Shown: positions 30,966-41,639 of the stretch, piece by piece
How the letters are laid out: every line of letters begins with the position of its first letter
Position numbering within the stretch: position 1 is the stretch's first letter
The notes under the pieces: model-generated
Seen by the model: only the letters and a program-made list of their open reading frames with translations
Told to the model about the DNA's origin: nothing
Database searches by the model: none
Made by a program: the position numbers and the translations under genes
Assembly: GCA_023213395.1 (NCBI GenBank)
Contig: CM041465.1
Span: 137,833,741-137,897,740, forward strand
DNA: 64,000 nt
Origin: Cycas panzhihuaensis
Taxonomy: Eukaryota > Cycadophyta
Direction of reading: 5' to 3'

Positions 30966-31291
30966 TTGCGATCAAGGTGAAGCTAAACTTTACTGCCAAC
31001 TTTAAAGGAACTTGGAGAACGATGTTGATCCTAAGCGGATTTATATTTGACTTGTGTTTGATGAAGTATTTGGCTGATTGTGGAATGCAGTTTGGTCATG
31101 TGATCAATAAAGGAAACAACTTTCTATTGCTCCTTTTGTTCATGCCCTATCACAGAAGAAGGTATAAGAAGGGAGAGTTCATAAAGAGCAAGTGGTTGAT
31201 ACCCATAGCAAATTTCGAAGGGAGATCGTTTAAGAGAAACGTGAGTTGCTCAATTATAATTGTGTTGGATATGATGCAAATGTGTGCCCCA

Positions 31292-31978
31292 CTATTTATT
31301 GCTATGTTGGTAAATACAAAGTGCATGTACTAGAGTGCGATTAACCACTTCTGTCTGTCCATCAATCTGAGGATGGAACGACGTTGAAAACTTTAATTGA
31401 CAACCAAGCATCTTCCATAGAGATTTCCAAAAATAGCTAAGAAATCGACTACCCCTATTGGAAATTATAGAAAAGGGAAGTCCATAATGAGTCCAAACAT
31501 ATTGAAAAAACAAGCCCGCAACGTGAAAAGCAGAAATATTTTTTGTGCAGGGAATAAAAATCGCCATCTTGGAAAACTGACAAACAATGACAAATATGCA
31601 GTCATGACCATGTTGAGTTGTGGGAAGTCTGTTGACGAAATCCATCGGAATAGATTCCCATGGTCGACTGGGAGCAAGAAGTGGTTGATAAAGTCCATAT
31701 TTGTGATTAGATGGTTTTGACTGACTGCAGAGAGAGCGACGTCGTACATAGTCTTCAACTGTCTTTTGCATAGAAGGCTAGTAAAAATATTGTTGAAGAT
31801 GTTGAAGAGTTTTATGCATTTCAAAGTGTCCACCACAAGTCGAAGAATGAGCTTCTTTCAGTATTTGTTGTTGCGGAGTGCCTATAGGAACACCTAGACG
31901 ATTCACTTTGTAGAGGAGTCCATTTTTGAGATGATAATCTAAAAACGACTCAAGATTGGTTTGTGTTGGTTGAGACAA
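31292..31978 (-). pseudogene. Integrase zinc finger and catalytic core (G4)
   Basis: Frame 31978-31778 has the histidine half of the zinc finger (HSSTCGGHFEMHKT). Frame 31771-31292 has the core: MDFVNRLP (D at 44), SIISNRGSRF where the second aspartate is now N (residue 105), and DGQTEVVNR (E at 141, D-35-E spacing kept). The D-to-N change and the intervening stop would inactivate it. Confidence 0.9.
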
Positions 31979-32422
31979 AGCAGTAAGGATAGGACCAAAT
32001 TAGGGATTAGAAGGAAGCAAGTGTTGCCATTCAGAATATGGGCTGAGTGTGGTATTGAGGAAGGTGGCCAAAGCTAGGGTGGGAGGTCGACTAAGGAAAT
32101 CAACGACTTTGTTAGAAACTCCTTTTTTGTATTTAATGACTATTTGGAATTGTTGAATATAGGAAGCCCACTTAAGATGTCTGTGTTCTTGGATTTTGGA
32201 TTGGGGGTTAAGAAACTGTAGGGGTTGGTGATCAGTATGAACAATGGTTTTGTTGCCAAGGAGAAAGTGTCTCCAATGACGTAGGGCCTGTACAAGGGCA
32301 TGAAATTCTTTGTCATAAGTACTGTAGTTGAGTTTGGCTTGGGAGAAGGTTTCAAAATGATAAGCAATAGGATGTCCTCCCTGTTTAAGAATGACACCAA
32401 GGGCAAATTGGGAAGCATCAGT
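31979..32422 (-). pseudogene. RNase H (G4)
   Basis: Read on from the RT frame after one TAA at 32423 or so: TDASQFALGVILKQGGHPIA, LNYSTYDKEFHALVQALRHW, KTIVHTDHQPLQFL and VVDFLSRPP. All landmarks of a gypsy RNase H are present and apart from the stop the frame is open. The 97-residue frame listed at 32140-32433 in another phase is a shadow. Confidence 0.85.
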
Positions 32423-33390
32423 TTATAGTTCAAAAGGTTGAGCGAGATCTAGAAGACGAAGAACAGGTGCAGTACAGAGGGCAATTTTGAGTTCTTGGAA
32501 AACTAATTCAGCAAAAGAGTTGCAGACAAAACTTGTGGAATTTTTGGTAAGAATGTTGAGTGGATGTGCAATGCTAGAAAAGTGAGAAATGAATTTCCTA
32601 TGAAAGTTGATAGAACCAAGAAAACTTTTCAGCTCAATTAGAGTAGAAGGGGTTGGCCATTGCTGAATTATTTGCACCTTTTCTGGATCAACATGGATGC
32701 CGTCCTCGTGAATGATGAATCCCATATAAGAGATAGAGTTTTGTGCGAAGAAACATTTCTTGAATTTAGCTTTGAGATGATGTTGTCGTAATAAAGTCAT
32801 GACCGTATTGACATGATGTAGATGTGCTTCCAAATTGTCGTTGAAGACCTAGATATCATCAAGATAGGCAATGACAAATTTATCTAAATGAGGGCAAAAA
32901 ATATTATTGATAAGTTACATAAAAGTAGCAGGAGCATTAGCGAAACCGAAAGGCATGACTAACCACTCATAAAGGCCATTTTGAGTCATGAAGGTTGTTT
33001 TCCATGTGTCCTGAGCTTTGACCCAAACTTGATGGTATCTAGAGGCCAAATTAATTTTAGTAAAATATTTGGCTCCCTTGAGATGATCTAATAAATCATC
33101 AATGCATGGCAGTGGATATCGATTTTTAACAATGTTTTTGTTAAGAGGTTGATAGTTAATACACAAATGCCATTCTTTATCCTTTTTTGGAATGAGAATT
33201 ATAGGTGAATCGCAATGAGAACTACTGGGTTGAATATTACCTTCATCAATCAACTGAGCCAATTGGCACTCTAATTCAACATGAGTGAGAGGAGTAGTGC
33301 GATATGGAGCTTGATTGGGAAGTGGAGAACCTGGAACAAAATTAATAGAATGTTGCACAACATGCATGGAAGGTAATCCCTCAGGTTCTG
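32423..33390 (-). pseudogene. Reverse transcriptase (G4)
   Basis: Two parts of the same protein. The C-terminal half of frame 33898-32915 carries DSPIILIPKKDKEWHLCINY, LLDHLKGAKYFTKINLASRY and YEWLVMPFGFANAPATFM. A stop at 32915 follows, then FVIAYLDDI (catalytic YLDD) and another stop. Frame 32833-32423 continues ISYMGFIIHEDGIHVDPEKV and FLGSINFHRKFI. The catalytic box is intact; the stops are not read through in any obvious way. Confidence 0.92.
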
Positions 33391-33898
33391 CAAAAGCATC
33401 AAAGTACACATCCAAAAGAGATTTTATTGCTTTAGGAGGCATTTTAGTATAATTTTTCTTTTCTGCTTGTCGGATTACACAAAGTACCGTTTGCTTAGAG
33501 GTGCTGGCAAGTTTGACTACAGGATTGCTTGTGATGACAGCCAAGGATGGATAAGCACTATCTGCAGAAGTTAGTTTATATGCCTTCCCATTTTTATGCA
33601 GCATATAGGTGTTATGATATCCATCATATAATGCTCGTTGATCATGTCGATAAGGGCGTCCCAAGAGAATGTTGCTGCAATCCATAGGAGTCACATCACA
33701 ATCGACTATATCCAAAAATGGTGGAATAGCAAAAGTAATAGTGCACATTTTGTCGACCACCATTGTATGACCATTGGCTTTTGCCCACCCAAGAGTATAA
33801 GGCTTAGGGTGTGGCTTGGTCACCAATTGTAAAGAATCCACTAATGTTTGGTAGATCAAGTTCTTCATGCTTCCATTATCAATGATACAGAGAGCCAA
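33391..33898 (-). pseudogene. Retropepsin (G4)
   Basis: The N-terminal half of the same 327-residue frame as RT. Active site CIIDNGSMKNLI (D-N-G, residue 7 onward), then AKANGHTMVVDKMCTI and CSNILLGRPYRHDQRALYDG. The D-N-G-S form is common in chromoviruses. Directly fused to RT as in a normal pol polyprotein. Confidence 0.88.
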
Positions 33899-33905
33899 GT
33901 GGTCC

Positions 33906-34693
33906 TTAATTTGAAAATTCTATGCGAAAAGTCTCTCTTTGAGAAGCAAAATATTCAGTGGTTATCAACACAAGATGTGGATCTGGAGCTTGGAAATTAG
34001 GGACCTCTATGACGTCAGTGGATTCTATCAGTGCCTGATGTTTAACAATCAAAGTGTGAGATCTATGATGTGCTCGATATTCAACATCTGTATGGCCTTG
34101 GCTCTTGTGAAAAGAACAATATTTTTTTGTATTAACCATCCATGGCACATTAAATGCTTTGGAACTTGAGGCAAATGCTAGAGATGGTCGTGGCCTTCAT
34201 TTCAACTTGTTTTCAATTTTGAGAGCAAATTGATAAGCAGCTTCAAGTGTAGGAATCTGAAGAAGATCTATTTCACGCTACAAAGATGAAAAGAGTCCTC
34301 CAATAAATTTCAATTTGAGAATGTGGTCTGGATTAGAGATTTTTAACTGCATAGAAAGTTTGATGAATTCATCAATGTATTGTTGAATTGTTTGGCCTGC
34401 AATTTGTTGGAGATGAAGCCATCGTGTAGTGAGTCCATCAATGTATCTCAAAGGATAAAACCGACTATGAAAAACATTTTGAATTCTGCCCATGAAATAA
34501 GTGGTTTATCACTGGAGTATGCCTGCCACCATGTTAAAGCCTGTTCTTCCATATGTAGTTCAACAACTATTATTTTTTGTGCTTTTGTGAATTGATATGT
34601 CTTGAAATAGGGTTCTAAACTCCAAAGCCATGTATCTAATTTATTTACTTTCATCGTACCTTCAAAAAGTGAAATACTGATTTTAGCATCCAA
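33906..34693 (-). pseudogene. Gag (G4)
   Basis: Three overlapping frames: 34693-34448 with MKVNKLDTWLWSLEPYF and MEEQALTWWQAYS, 34493-34278 with SRFYPLRYIDGLTTRWLHL and TIQQYIDEFIKLSMQLKI, and 34148-33906 with a degenerate zinc-binding motif YCSFHKSQGHTDVEYRAH (last cysteine now tyrosine). Frameshifts separate them. The order is a normal gypsy gag leading into protease. Confidence 0.88.
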
Positions 34694-35667
34694 TTAATGG
34701 GGATGACTGAATTGGAACGACTGTTGAGACGTTCTATTTGTGCAAAATTTGTTGAAACATGGTCATCATGCTAGTGACTAAATTTTGCTAAAAAGTTAGA
34801 GCATCTTGACGTTGATCACGAAGCTCTTGTGTTAAGAGTTCAGTGATGTCCGGATGTGATTGGTCCTATTGATCAAGAGATATGATTTTATGCGGGCTAT
34901 GCCTGCCTATGAAAAGGGCACAATATGCTCGAAAAACTACAAATATAAATTTGTATGGGGTACGCCTACTTGTGGAGAGGGCTTATGGCAATATACCCCT
35001 TTTTTTTTTTTAATTTAATCTATGTATATATATGGATGTATGGAGTTCAAAAAACCTGGGAATATGAAAGGAAAGGTTTTTTTTTTTCTTTGAATTTTTT
35101 TTCAATGCTTGAAAGTACGATACCGTACAGTTGTACAACCGTACGGAAATGTACAGTCAAAATGAAAGTAGGTCTCAAATGAAAGGTTTTTGAGACACCT
35201 ATCCAAATCTACAATCAGTTTTTCATTCAACTGTCTTGTTTTGCAGATATTCATATTTGAAGGAATTTCGGCAACTAGAGTTTCAAAGCTATTTTTGCTT
35301 GTTTAAAAAAAATTACTAAATTTAATGTAGCAAATGTATATTCAAAAGAGAGATTTGTTCATTACGAAGATTTTAAGACTAGTTTGAAGGAATTTGCCCG
35401 AGTGTTTGAAGAGAAATCTGCATTTGAATCTTTAAACCCACACCCTTTATTTTTCTTCAATTTCTCGATTTTTGAGTGAGATTTTGGCTTTGGTCCTTTG
35501 AGGAAGTTTGTTGTCTGTACTATTGTGCACCTATTGGTGAAATTTCATCAATTTCTGAGCACTTTGTTTTTTGTCTGTACAATTTAGTACGGTGTTTTTA
35601 TGGCTGTCCGTACTCTTCTACAATGTCTGAAAAAAAATTTCTGGGTCTTCTTCAGGCAGCTAACTGG
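34694..35667 (-). other. Leader of G4 with a near-perfect palindrome
   Basis: About 1 kb between PBS and gag with no gene. At 35123-35146 the arms CCGTAC and GTACGG flank the perfect palindrome GTTGTACAAC, giving a 24-base self-complementary stretch with one mismatched pair. Poly-T/A runs surround it. A role in dimerisation or packaging of element RNA is possible but unproven. Small plus-strand frames here are not supported. Confidence 0.6.
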
Positions 35668-35679
35668 GCTCTGATACCA
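35668..35679 (-). promoter_or_regulatory. Primer-binding site of G4
   Basis: Perfect TGGTATCAGAGC on the minus strand, four bases inside the 5' LTR; complementary to the 3' end of initiator Met tRNA. Confidence 0.95.
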
Positions 35680-35683
35680 AAAT

Positions 35684-36047
35684 TGATATGATTACTATTT
35701 TGCTCTCCTTGCTTTATGCACAAAATTTTTCTGGAAAGATGAGAACCTTTAGGCCTCGAAGTTTTCTCAAAAAGTCAGGACCTAAATTAGGTCAGAGGTA
35801 GTGGTAAGAAGGAATGTCTTCTCTTTTTCATTGATTCCTTTGAAAAGTTGTATATATTTATACAAACTGAAGTTAGTTTGTATGTGGGACATTCTAGTGT
35901 TCTATGTAGGAGATGTGTCACCTATGTACCTAATTAATAATTAGGCACCCTAAGTATCTTGACAATGTTATGTATCCCTAATTGATAATTAGGTACCCTA
36001 AGTACTCTTTTCACAATAAGACTAGGACTATACATAAATACTCATCA
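35684..36047 (-). repeat. 5' LTR of G4 (364 bp)
   Basis: Partner of 30192-30557, TG...CA ends, followed by the TTTAT duplication at 36048-36052. Confidence 0.95.
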
Positions 36048-36078
36048 TTTATGGCTAGCATGCTGTTAATCCTCCTCT

Positions 36079-36310
36079 GTGTTTTCATTGGGGTTTCATG
36101 TTGCGAGCAAAGGTTGCTCTCCAATAATTACACAGAATAGTGCTATAGATACAGCAGCCAGGTTAGCCTTGAAATCTTCCCCACAATCTGTGTTCCATAT
36201 TATATTTGAATTGAAAAGATTTAATGATGAACAACTGCTTATCCTATCAACAACATTTGCAGGAAGTGAAATTAACTGGAAACAGATCTGCAACCAAAGG
36301 TATAGAAAAG
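36079..36310 (+). pseudogene. Exon-like segment A of an unrecognised host gene
   Basis: Open frame with GCSPIITQNSAIDTAARLAL and SVFHIIFELKRFNDEQLLIL and EINWKQICNQRYRK, ending at a good 5' splice site (AAAAG/GTGAGG at 36310/36311). Splicing over a 92-bp intron to 36403 keeps the reading frame (G plus AA makes a glutamate codon). The first boundary is uncertain. No domain is recognised, and it is unlike any retroelement protein here. It could belong with the exon-like piece at 28496. Confidence 0.45.
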
Positions 36311-36402
36311 GTGAGGTTTAAATGCAGCTTGAACAAATCTACTGTCTACTTACGTTTGGCAGATTCTGTCAAGTAATTAAATACGTTACAATGTTCTCTT
36401 AG

Positions 36403-36754
36403 AATTAGGGACTGATCGAATTACTTCAGTAAGATCACACGACCAACTCAGCTATGATATAGAATCTTCTATTGGAAATTTCTTCCCTGAAAATGTCCAG
36501 GGTTCCTTCCAACACTCTCAATCACATGTAGAATCCACAGAGATGCCTTAGGTGATAGCTGGTGTCAGTTGAAGCAGCAAGAACAAACCATGGCTGATTC
36601 AGATTTGGCAGACTGCCATGCCCTTATAGACAGAGTGTACCTTAAATTACACAACTGGGCAAGATACAATTTCTGATCTTTCTGCTGACAGTTCATATGA
36701 TAATTTAAGATGATTCTTCTACTCTCTAAGTCACCTCTGGAAACCATGTCTCAG
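36403..36754 (+). pseudogene. Exon-like segment B of the same putative gene
   Basis: A 3' splice site ACAATGTTCTCTTAG ends at 36402. In phase with segment A the frame reads ELGTDRITSVRSHDQLSYDI and SSIGNFFPENVQGSFQHSQ to a TAG near 36550. Beyond it the same frame gives further protein-like text (TECTLNYTTGQDTISDLSAD) among stops, up to a strong donor CTCAG/GTAAGG at 36754/36755. Either the gene is decayed or the exon ends differently. Confidence 0.4.
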
Positions 36755-37128
36755 GTAAGGGCTAGAAGGAAAATAGTTGTGATCTGCCTTTCTTCTGCAG
36801 GTTGGTATTTCTTTGTGATCTGTGGGTTCCTATTACTGAGAGTGAATTCTGCTTTCAATTAATAGTTACACTAGGACTAGTGTCATAGACATGGTGGGCT
36901 GTTTTCCCCTGGAAGCCACCCCTGCATGGAGGTTTCAGCACTGGATTTGGATGATAAATCGTCAACCATTAATAGCAATTTGTCTGTGTTAACCTTCTAA
37001 GAAAATCTGACAGAATGTGAGAATAAATTTTGCCAGCTTAGTGATTGCATTGCAATATAACCAACCATTATCTATCAACTGCTCTTCAAATTCTTGAATT
37101 CTGCTTTTGCATTGTTTTTTGTTGGCAG

Positions 37129-37289
37129 GTATTTCTTACACACTAGTGAAGTGAATGTTAAATCATCATCTTACATTTCCGAGACTTCTAGTCTTACAGA
37201 AATTTTGCGCTGCTACTCACAGGTAGGGTACGCTGACAAGATTGCCAATGTGTGGATGAAAGTTGTAGAAGAATCCAATGGGTATGCAG
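37129..37289 (+). pseudogene. Exon-like segment C
   Basis: Bounded by TTTTTTGTTGGCAG/ (ending 37128) and GCAG/GTAGGT (37289/37290), with an open frame YFLHTSEVNVKSSSYISETS and LTEILRCYSQVGYADKIANV ending in WMKVVEESNGYA. Both splice signals are good and the composition is protein-like. No known family is recognised. Confidence 0.45.
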
Positions 37290-38581
37290 GTAGGTCTGCT
37301 GTGTCACCAGTTTTTGGCTTCGCTGCTACAAACTAGGATTCTTCTACCAGATATTTTACAAGATAGAGAAGAAACTCCAAACCCAAAGGGTCTCTCCAAA
37401 GTGGATGGTAAGGATATTCTTTGTGGGTGACTTGTCAGTCTTGTACACAAGTTCCATCCATTTTCTTGTCAACAGAGAGTCCCATGGCATTATAAGTTTT
37501 GGGAAGGATAATATAATCTACTCCATATTGTGTGGTAGGAAAGGAAAAGTTGCATCATTCCTATAGTTGATGTATTTGTTAAAATCTTCTAAATTCATGG
37601 CTTACTTGGCTCTGAAGTGGCCAAACTTTACAATTCTTTACATGCTCACTGAGTGAATATATTCCATGGGTTCAGCTGTCGTGTGTTGTATTCTCTCCAA
37701 TAGTCCATCCTGTTTGCTCTCTGCAAATATGAAGTGGACAATTTTGTCTTAAGAAGAAATTTAGTTTTGGGCCATAGAGCACATTTCACATTTTAGTGGC
37801 TGAGAATTTGCAGGGGAAGAGAAATTTTCTAGAACATGAATTTTGCTCTAGCAATGCAGACAAGAATAAATGATATTCTTTTTGTCTGGAAGTTGCTACC
37901 TGTCTGTAATTTCCATAGTTTCTGGGCGAGTGCACCAAAAAGAGATTGTTGCTTGGGATAAGATCTGTGATTAATGCATTCTTTTCTCATTTTTTATTCG
38001 ACAGCATCATGTAAAGTCAGTCAATTTCCTGTAAGATCTTGCAAATACTAACAAATGATTTCAAGGTAAATTACCCAAGGCATATATAGTTTGAAAATTG
38101 CAAGTATAGGTGCTTTTGTAGAAAATGTGTGTTTGCCATGCAGCATCTTGATTAGTTTCTGTGATCAGCAACTTTAATGGATTAGAATTGTTATAGCTTT
38201 TCTATAACTACCAGATGAATTTTATCGAAGGCATTACAGTTCAACCTACATAATGTTTTGTTTCACAATTTTTACTGGGCATGCATACATGGAATGTAAT
38301 GTGAGTATTTCTTATTGGAAGAAGCTACAGCTGTATCAACTTGGCTGATTCTTTTTATGGGGTGAATAAGGGGTCAAAATGCTTAATCTACAATTTCTGT
38401 TTTATTTTGTTTGACGTGTTCCTATATGCAATTGGACGGACATCTTATTCCACCAATCCACTTCATGTGAGACAAATATTGAGCCAAAAACAGAACAGCA
38501 ACACAGTGTTTCCAGTAGAACCAGTCTACCTTAAGAAATTTTGCATTCATTGAGAACTCTTCCTTCTATATGTACAATACA
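37290..38581. other. No recognisable gene
   Basis: AT-rich sequence with short frames only; could be intron or 3' flank of the putative gene. No repeat partner was noticed in the window. The frame at 38341-38553 has no domain. Confidence 0.4.
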
Positions 38582-39165
38582 TGTTACAAGTATTAATACT
38601 GTTTGGATTGGTAATTGCCCTAACATGTGTCACACATCATTAAGGACTTTGTAACTCTCAGGGATGGACGACTCACATTGAGTGATGACCCCATGATTCA
38701 CCAAAACACCACTTGGATTCACTAGGACTCAACATTGATTTATGACCAAGCAAACATTTTAAATATACATTAATTCTAACACTTCCTATTAATTTTTACT
38801 TCACTGGTTTTTACACCAATGACTATCTCTGAATATCTAAAATTTGTCTTTGTGCAAGTGGTTTGGGGAAGATGTCTGCTAACTGGTCATCAATAGGCTT
38901 GTAAATTAGCTCAATCTTCCCATTATGGATCTGCTCTTTGATAAAGTGATGATGCAACTCAATATGTTAGGTGTGAGCATAGAACATTGGATTCTTGGCT
39001 ATGTTTAATGTACCTTGATTGTCATGGTACAATTTTGTTGTGTCCTTTTGGTGAAGACCTAAGTCACCAAGAATTTATCTCAACTAGATTCTTGGCGGCT
39101 TCACATGCTCCTCCAGCTGCAACCTCATGCTCAACTTCAGTTGAAAAAAGTGCAATATTGAGTTG
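38582..39165 (-). mobile_element. Copia 3'-end fragment C2 (RNase H tail and LTR)
   Basis: Right to left: RNase H remnant NIALFSTEVEHEVAAGGA, then KNPMFYAHT, HIELHHHFIKEQIHNGKIEL and DDQLADIFPKPLAQR, the standard copia C-terminus with several stops, then a purine-rich AGGAAG and an LTR (38781-38582) starting TGTTAGAATTAATGTATA on the minus strand. The LTR start is the same as that of C4 at 57329. The rest of the element is replaced by G5. Confidence 0.78.
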
Positions 39166-39169
39166 GTTG

Positions 39170-39828
39170 TGTGTGCAGGCTGGTAATCCAATGATTGATT
39201 TCATTTTTAACCATTTTTGGATCATAATCAAGTCCATAGATCACAATCATGATTGTGATCATAGCCACTGGTCGGGTCATTCGATTATGGTTAATGAATG
39301 GAAAAGTGAATGTAGCATTCCAAATACTTTGGAAGGTTGTTTGGCTGATCTTTTGATGAGTAAAAAAACCGACTTACATAAAGTTATTTATTTTCTTATT
39401 TTTAGAGGAGTTTCTTGCTGACTTTCAATTCTTATTAAGGACGGTTTTTATATCTTTCCTAGCCGACTTCCTTCATTATCTTTTGGCCGCCTATTTAAGG
39501 GTGGTTTTGGCCTCATTAGTATCATCAAGAAAAGAAGTCTTGGACTGCTGTATTTATTTTTGGCCTTAGGGTAGCTTTGTGGACAGCATTTGACTTCAAA
39601 GAGGGACCATTTTTCAGTAGAACTTGCAGGAGCATTTAGTAACCTTGTATCTATTCAGTTGGCTTTCATTTTATGTTTTGTTCCTTCTGAACTTGGGATA
39701 TTATTTAGTGGTTGTAGTTCATTATTTATTGTTGTAATTTCCTTCTTACTAGTATACTTTTGGATTGTTATCTATTTTTGGAGTTTTTATTCATAAATAA
39801 TATAGAAAAGAGCAATAAGGTTGCTACA
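39170..39828 (+). repeat. 5' LTR of G5 (start approximate)
   Basis: Ends TAAGGTTGCTACA at 39828, two bases before the PBS. The start is inferred from where copia C2 coding sequence stops; no second LTR is available to confirm it. A palindromic AATCATGATTGTGATCAT lies near 39242. The two plus-strand frames here are within the LTR and not genes. Confidence 0.55.
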
Positions 39829-39830
39829 AG

Positions 39831-39842
39831 TGGTATTAGAGC
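39831..39842 (+). promoter_or_regulatory. Primer-binding site of G5
   Basis: TGGTATTAGAGC, one transition from the Met-type TGGTATCAGAGC, two bases after the LTR end. Confidence 0.85.
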
Positions 39843-39903
39843 TTTGTTCAAAGCTAGGTTAGAAGAAGTTTCCGTAAGAAAAATCTAATTTTCTCCCTTA
39901 AGA

Positions 39904-40980
39904 ATGGAATTGAAATCAAGGAAAAAATTTTCATCCAACAAAATGGTGAACCAAGAAACAATAGTAGATGTATCTTGTCGTGTTGATACTATTACCAATG
40001 ATTTGGCACATATAAAGAAGGATATTCAGCTACTTATGAATACAATCATGGGAATGAAAAAGGAGATAGGGCCATCTAGACATCAAAAACAAGAAGAGTA
40101 CATAGAAGAAGAGGGAGATCCAGGAGGATCAATCTAGTCCTGGAATCATAGGAACCAAATTCCCTTTAGAAAAATTCGACTTAGAAAGGTCTAGGGATAT
40201 TTGCAGTTGGATCTTACAGTTAGAAATCTATTTCAAAGAAGCCCCCATGACAAAGAAAGAAAAGCATGTAGTAGTAGCCCTTCACCTTTATGGAAAAGCC
40301 CTAAAATGGTACTATTGGTGGCAAAGATTTTATGAAGGGACAAGCCATTTTAACTAGAATTTTCTAAAAAATGCATCATTGAGCAATACAAAGACACATG
40401 TAATACTCTGATTATTTCGCTCAACTCATGAAGTTGTAATAAACTGGATCAATACAAGCATATACAGAACAATTCCAAACCCTTCATAGTTTGGTAGAGA
40501 TAGAAATCAATGAAGAACAACTAGCCGAAGTATATATTGTAGCTCGAAAAGAAAATATTAAATACTGCCTTAAAACATTAGATGTATTGCAACTTAGTGA
40601 TGCTAGATGACATGCCAAGAATATCGAAGCGGAGTTTAGAGAGCAAGCAAAATTTTGTCCGACAAAATGACCCACCTAGGCATCCAGGTCAGTAGTTCCA
40701 ACCAAATTGGACGTAATCAGAAACAAAAGTAGAGGCCCTAACCTTTGAGAAAAAAGATGAGTTGTTATCCCGAGTTGAACATATTAGGAATGAGACATGT
40801 TTCCACTGTAGAGGGAGATCATAAATATCCTGTTAAGAAGATGTTTATGATAAATAACAAAGAAAACAATATACTAGAAGAACCTGAAGGGGAAAATCTG
40901 GAGGAAGAAGCAATAATTGAGATAAACAACTATGAGATTGATGACCTTCTAAACACCGATACTAACAACATCCAGATTTC
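39904..40980 (+). pseudogene. Gag (G5)
   Basis: Starts MELKSRKKFSSNKMVNQET with a coiled-coil-like stretch (IKKDIQLLMNTIMGMKKEIG), then in broken frames the capsid: KFPLEKFDLERSRDICSWIL, QLEIYFKEAPMTKKEKHVVV, LHLYGKALKWYYWWQRF. Near 40790-40850 a degenerate zinc-binding part reads ETCFHCRGRS-like in shifted frame. The frame 40745-41017 is the acidic region before protease. Confidence 0.75.
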
Positions 40981-41019
40981 TCTACAAGCCATCATAGGAG
41001 AGGTCCTCACACTTTAGAC

Positions 41020-41345
41020 GTTTTGATTTACAAGGTTAATTAAAAATGTAGAAATTTCGATTTTGGTGGACAATGGGAGCACTTGTAATTTCATAAACAT
41101 ATCGACCACAAACAAATTGGGACTCTAGATTAAACCACTTAATGTTTTTCAAGTAACCATTGCAAATGGTAGAACCATGGCCTGTGGAGGATATTGTCAA
41201 CATGTGGACTTATGAATAACTGATTATACAACTACAACATATATGTTCACCATGCTAGTTAGTGGCATCAATGTTGTTTTGGGAATTCAATGACTACAAA
41301 CTTTGGGCAATATAGTCACTAACTACAGAGCATGTTTCATGTGTT
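41020..41345 (+). pseudogene. Retropepsin (G5)
   Basis: Reads VEISILVDNGSTCNFINI (active site D-N-G-S intact), VTIANGRTMACGGYCQHV and MLVSGINVVLGIQ with stops between. The last is the usual DVVLGIQW motif with the tryptophan lost. It lies between gag and RT. Confidence 0.8.
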
Positions 41346-41639
41346 TTTACTAGAAAGGACAAAAATATAAATTGCAACCTGCAGATACTCCTCCAACACA
41401 ACCAGTTTCCTCTCAGTAGATGGAAAAATTAATGTGGAAGAACCCCATTTCTTTCATGCTCTCGTGTTATAAATTGACCATTGAAGCATTTATTCATTCG
41501 ATAGCTAAACTCTTTTTTATTCACATATCCCCACAGAGGTCTAGAGCATCATTGACTAGTACAACCAAGTATTTGAAGAACTTCCTTAGGAATTACTCCC
41601 AAGTTGAGGGTATGAGCACGCAATCGAACTCACTCTACA

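Larger units (their letters stand above)
30192..36047 (-). mobile_element. Structurally complete Ty3/gypsy element G4 (chromovirus-like)
   Basis: 5,856 bp, LTRs 366 and 364 bp, flanked by the duplication TTTAT (30187-30191 and 36048-36052). From the right: 5' LTR, PBS, leader, gag, protease, RT, RNase H, integrase, a chromodomain-like tail, polypurine tract, 3' LTR. By hand count the LTRs differ at about 40 of 366 positions (about 11 percent), so the insertion is old. All genes carry stops. It lies within the putative host-gene region. Confidence 0.95.

Noticed and set aside
36755-36800. Perfect-looking 46-bp intron (CAG/GTAAGG to TTCTTCTGCAG/GTTGG) in the putative host gene
   Set aside because: Both splice signals are good and phase is kept, but 46 bp is below the usual lower limit for plant introns; not annotated as an intron.
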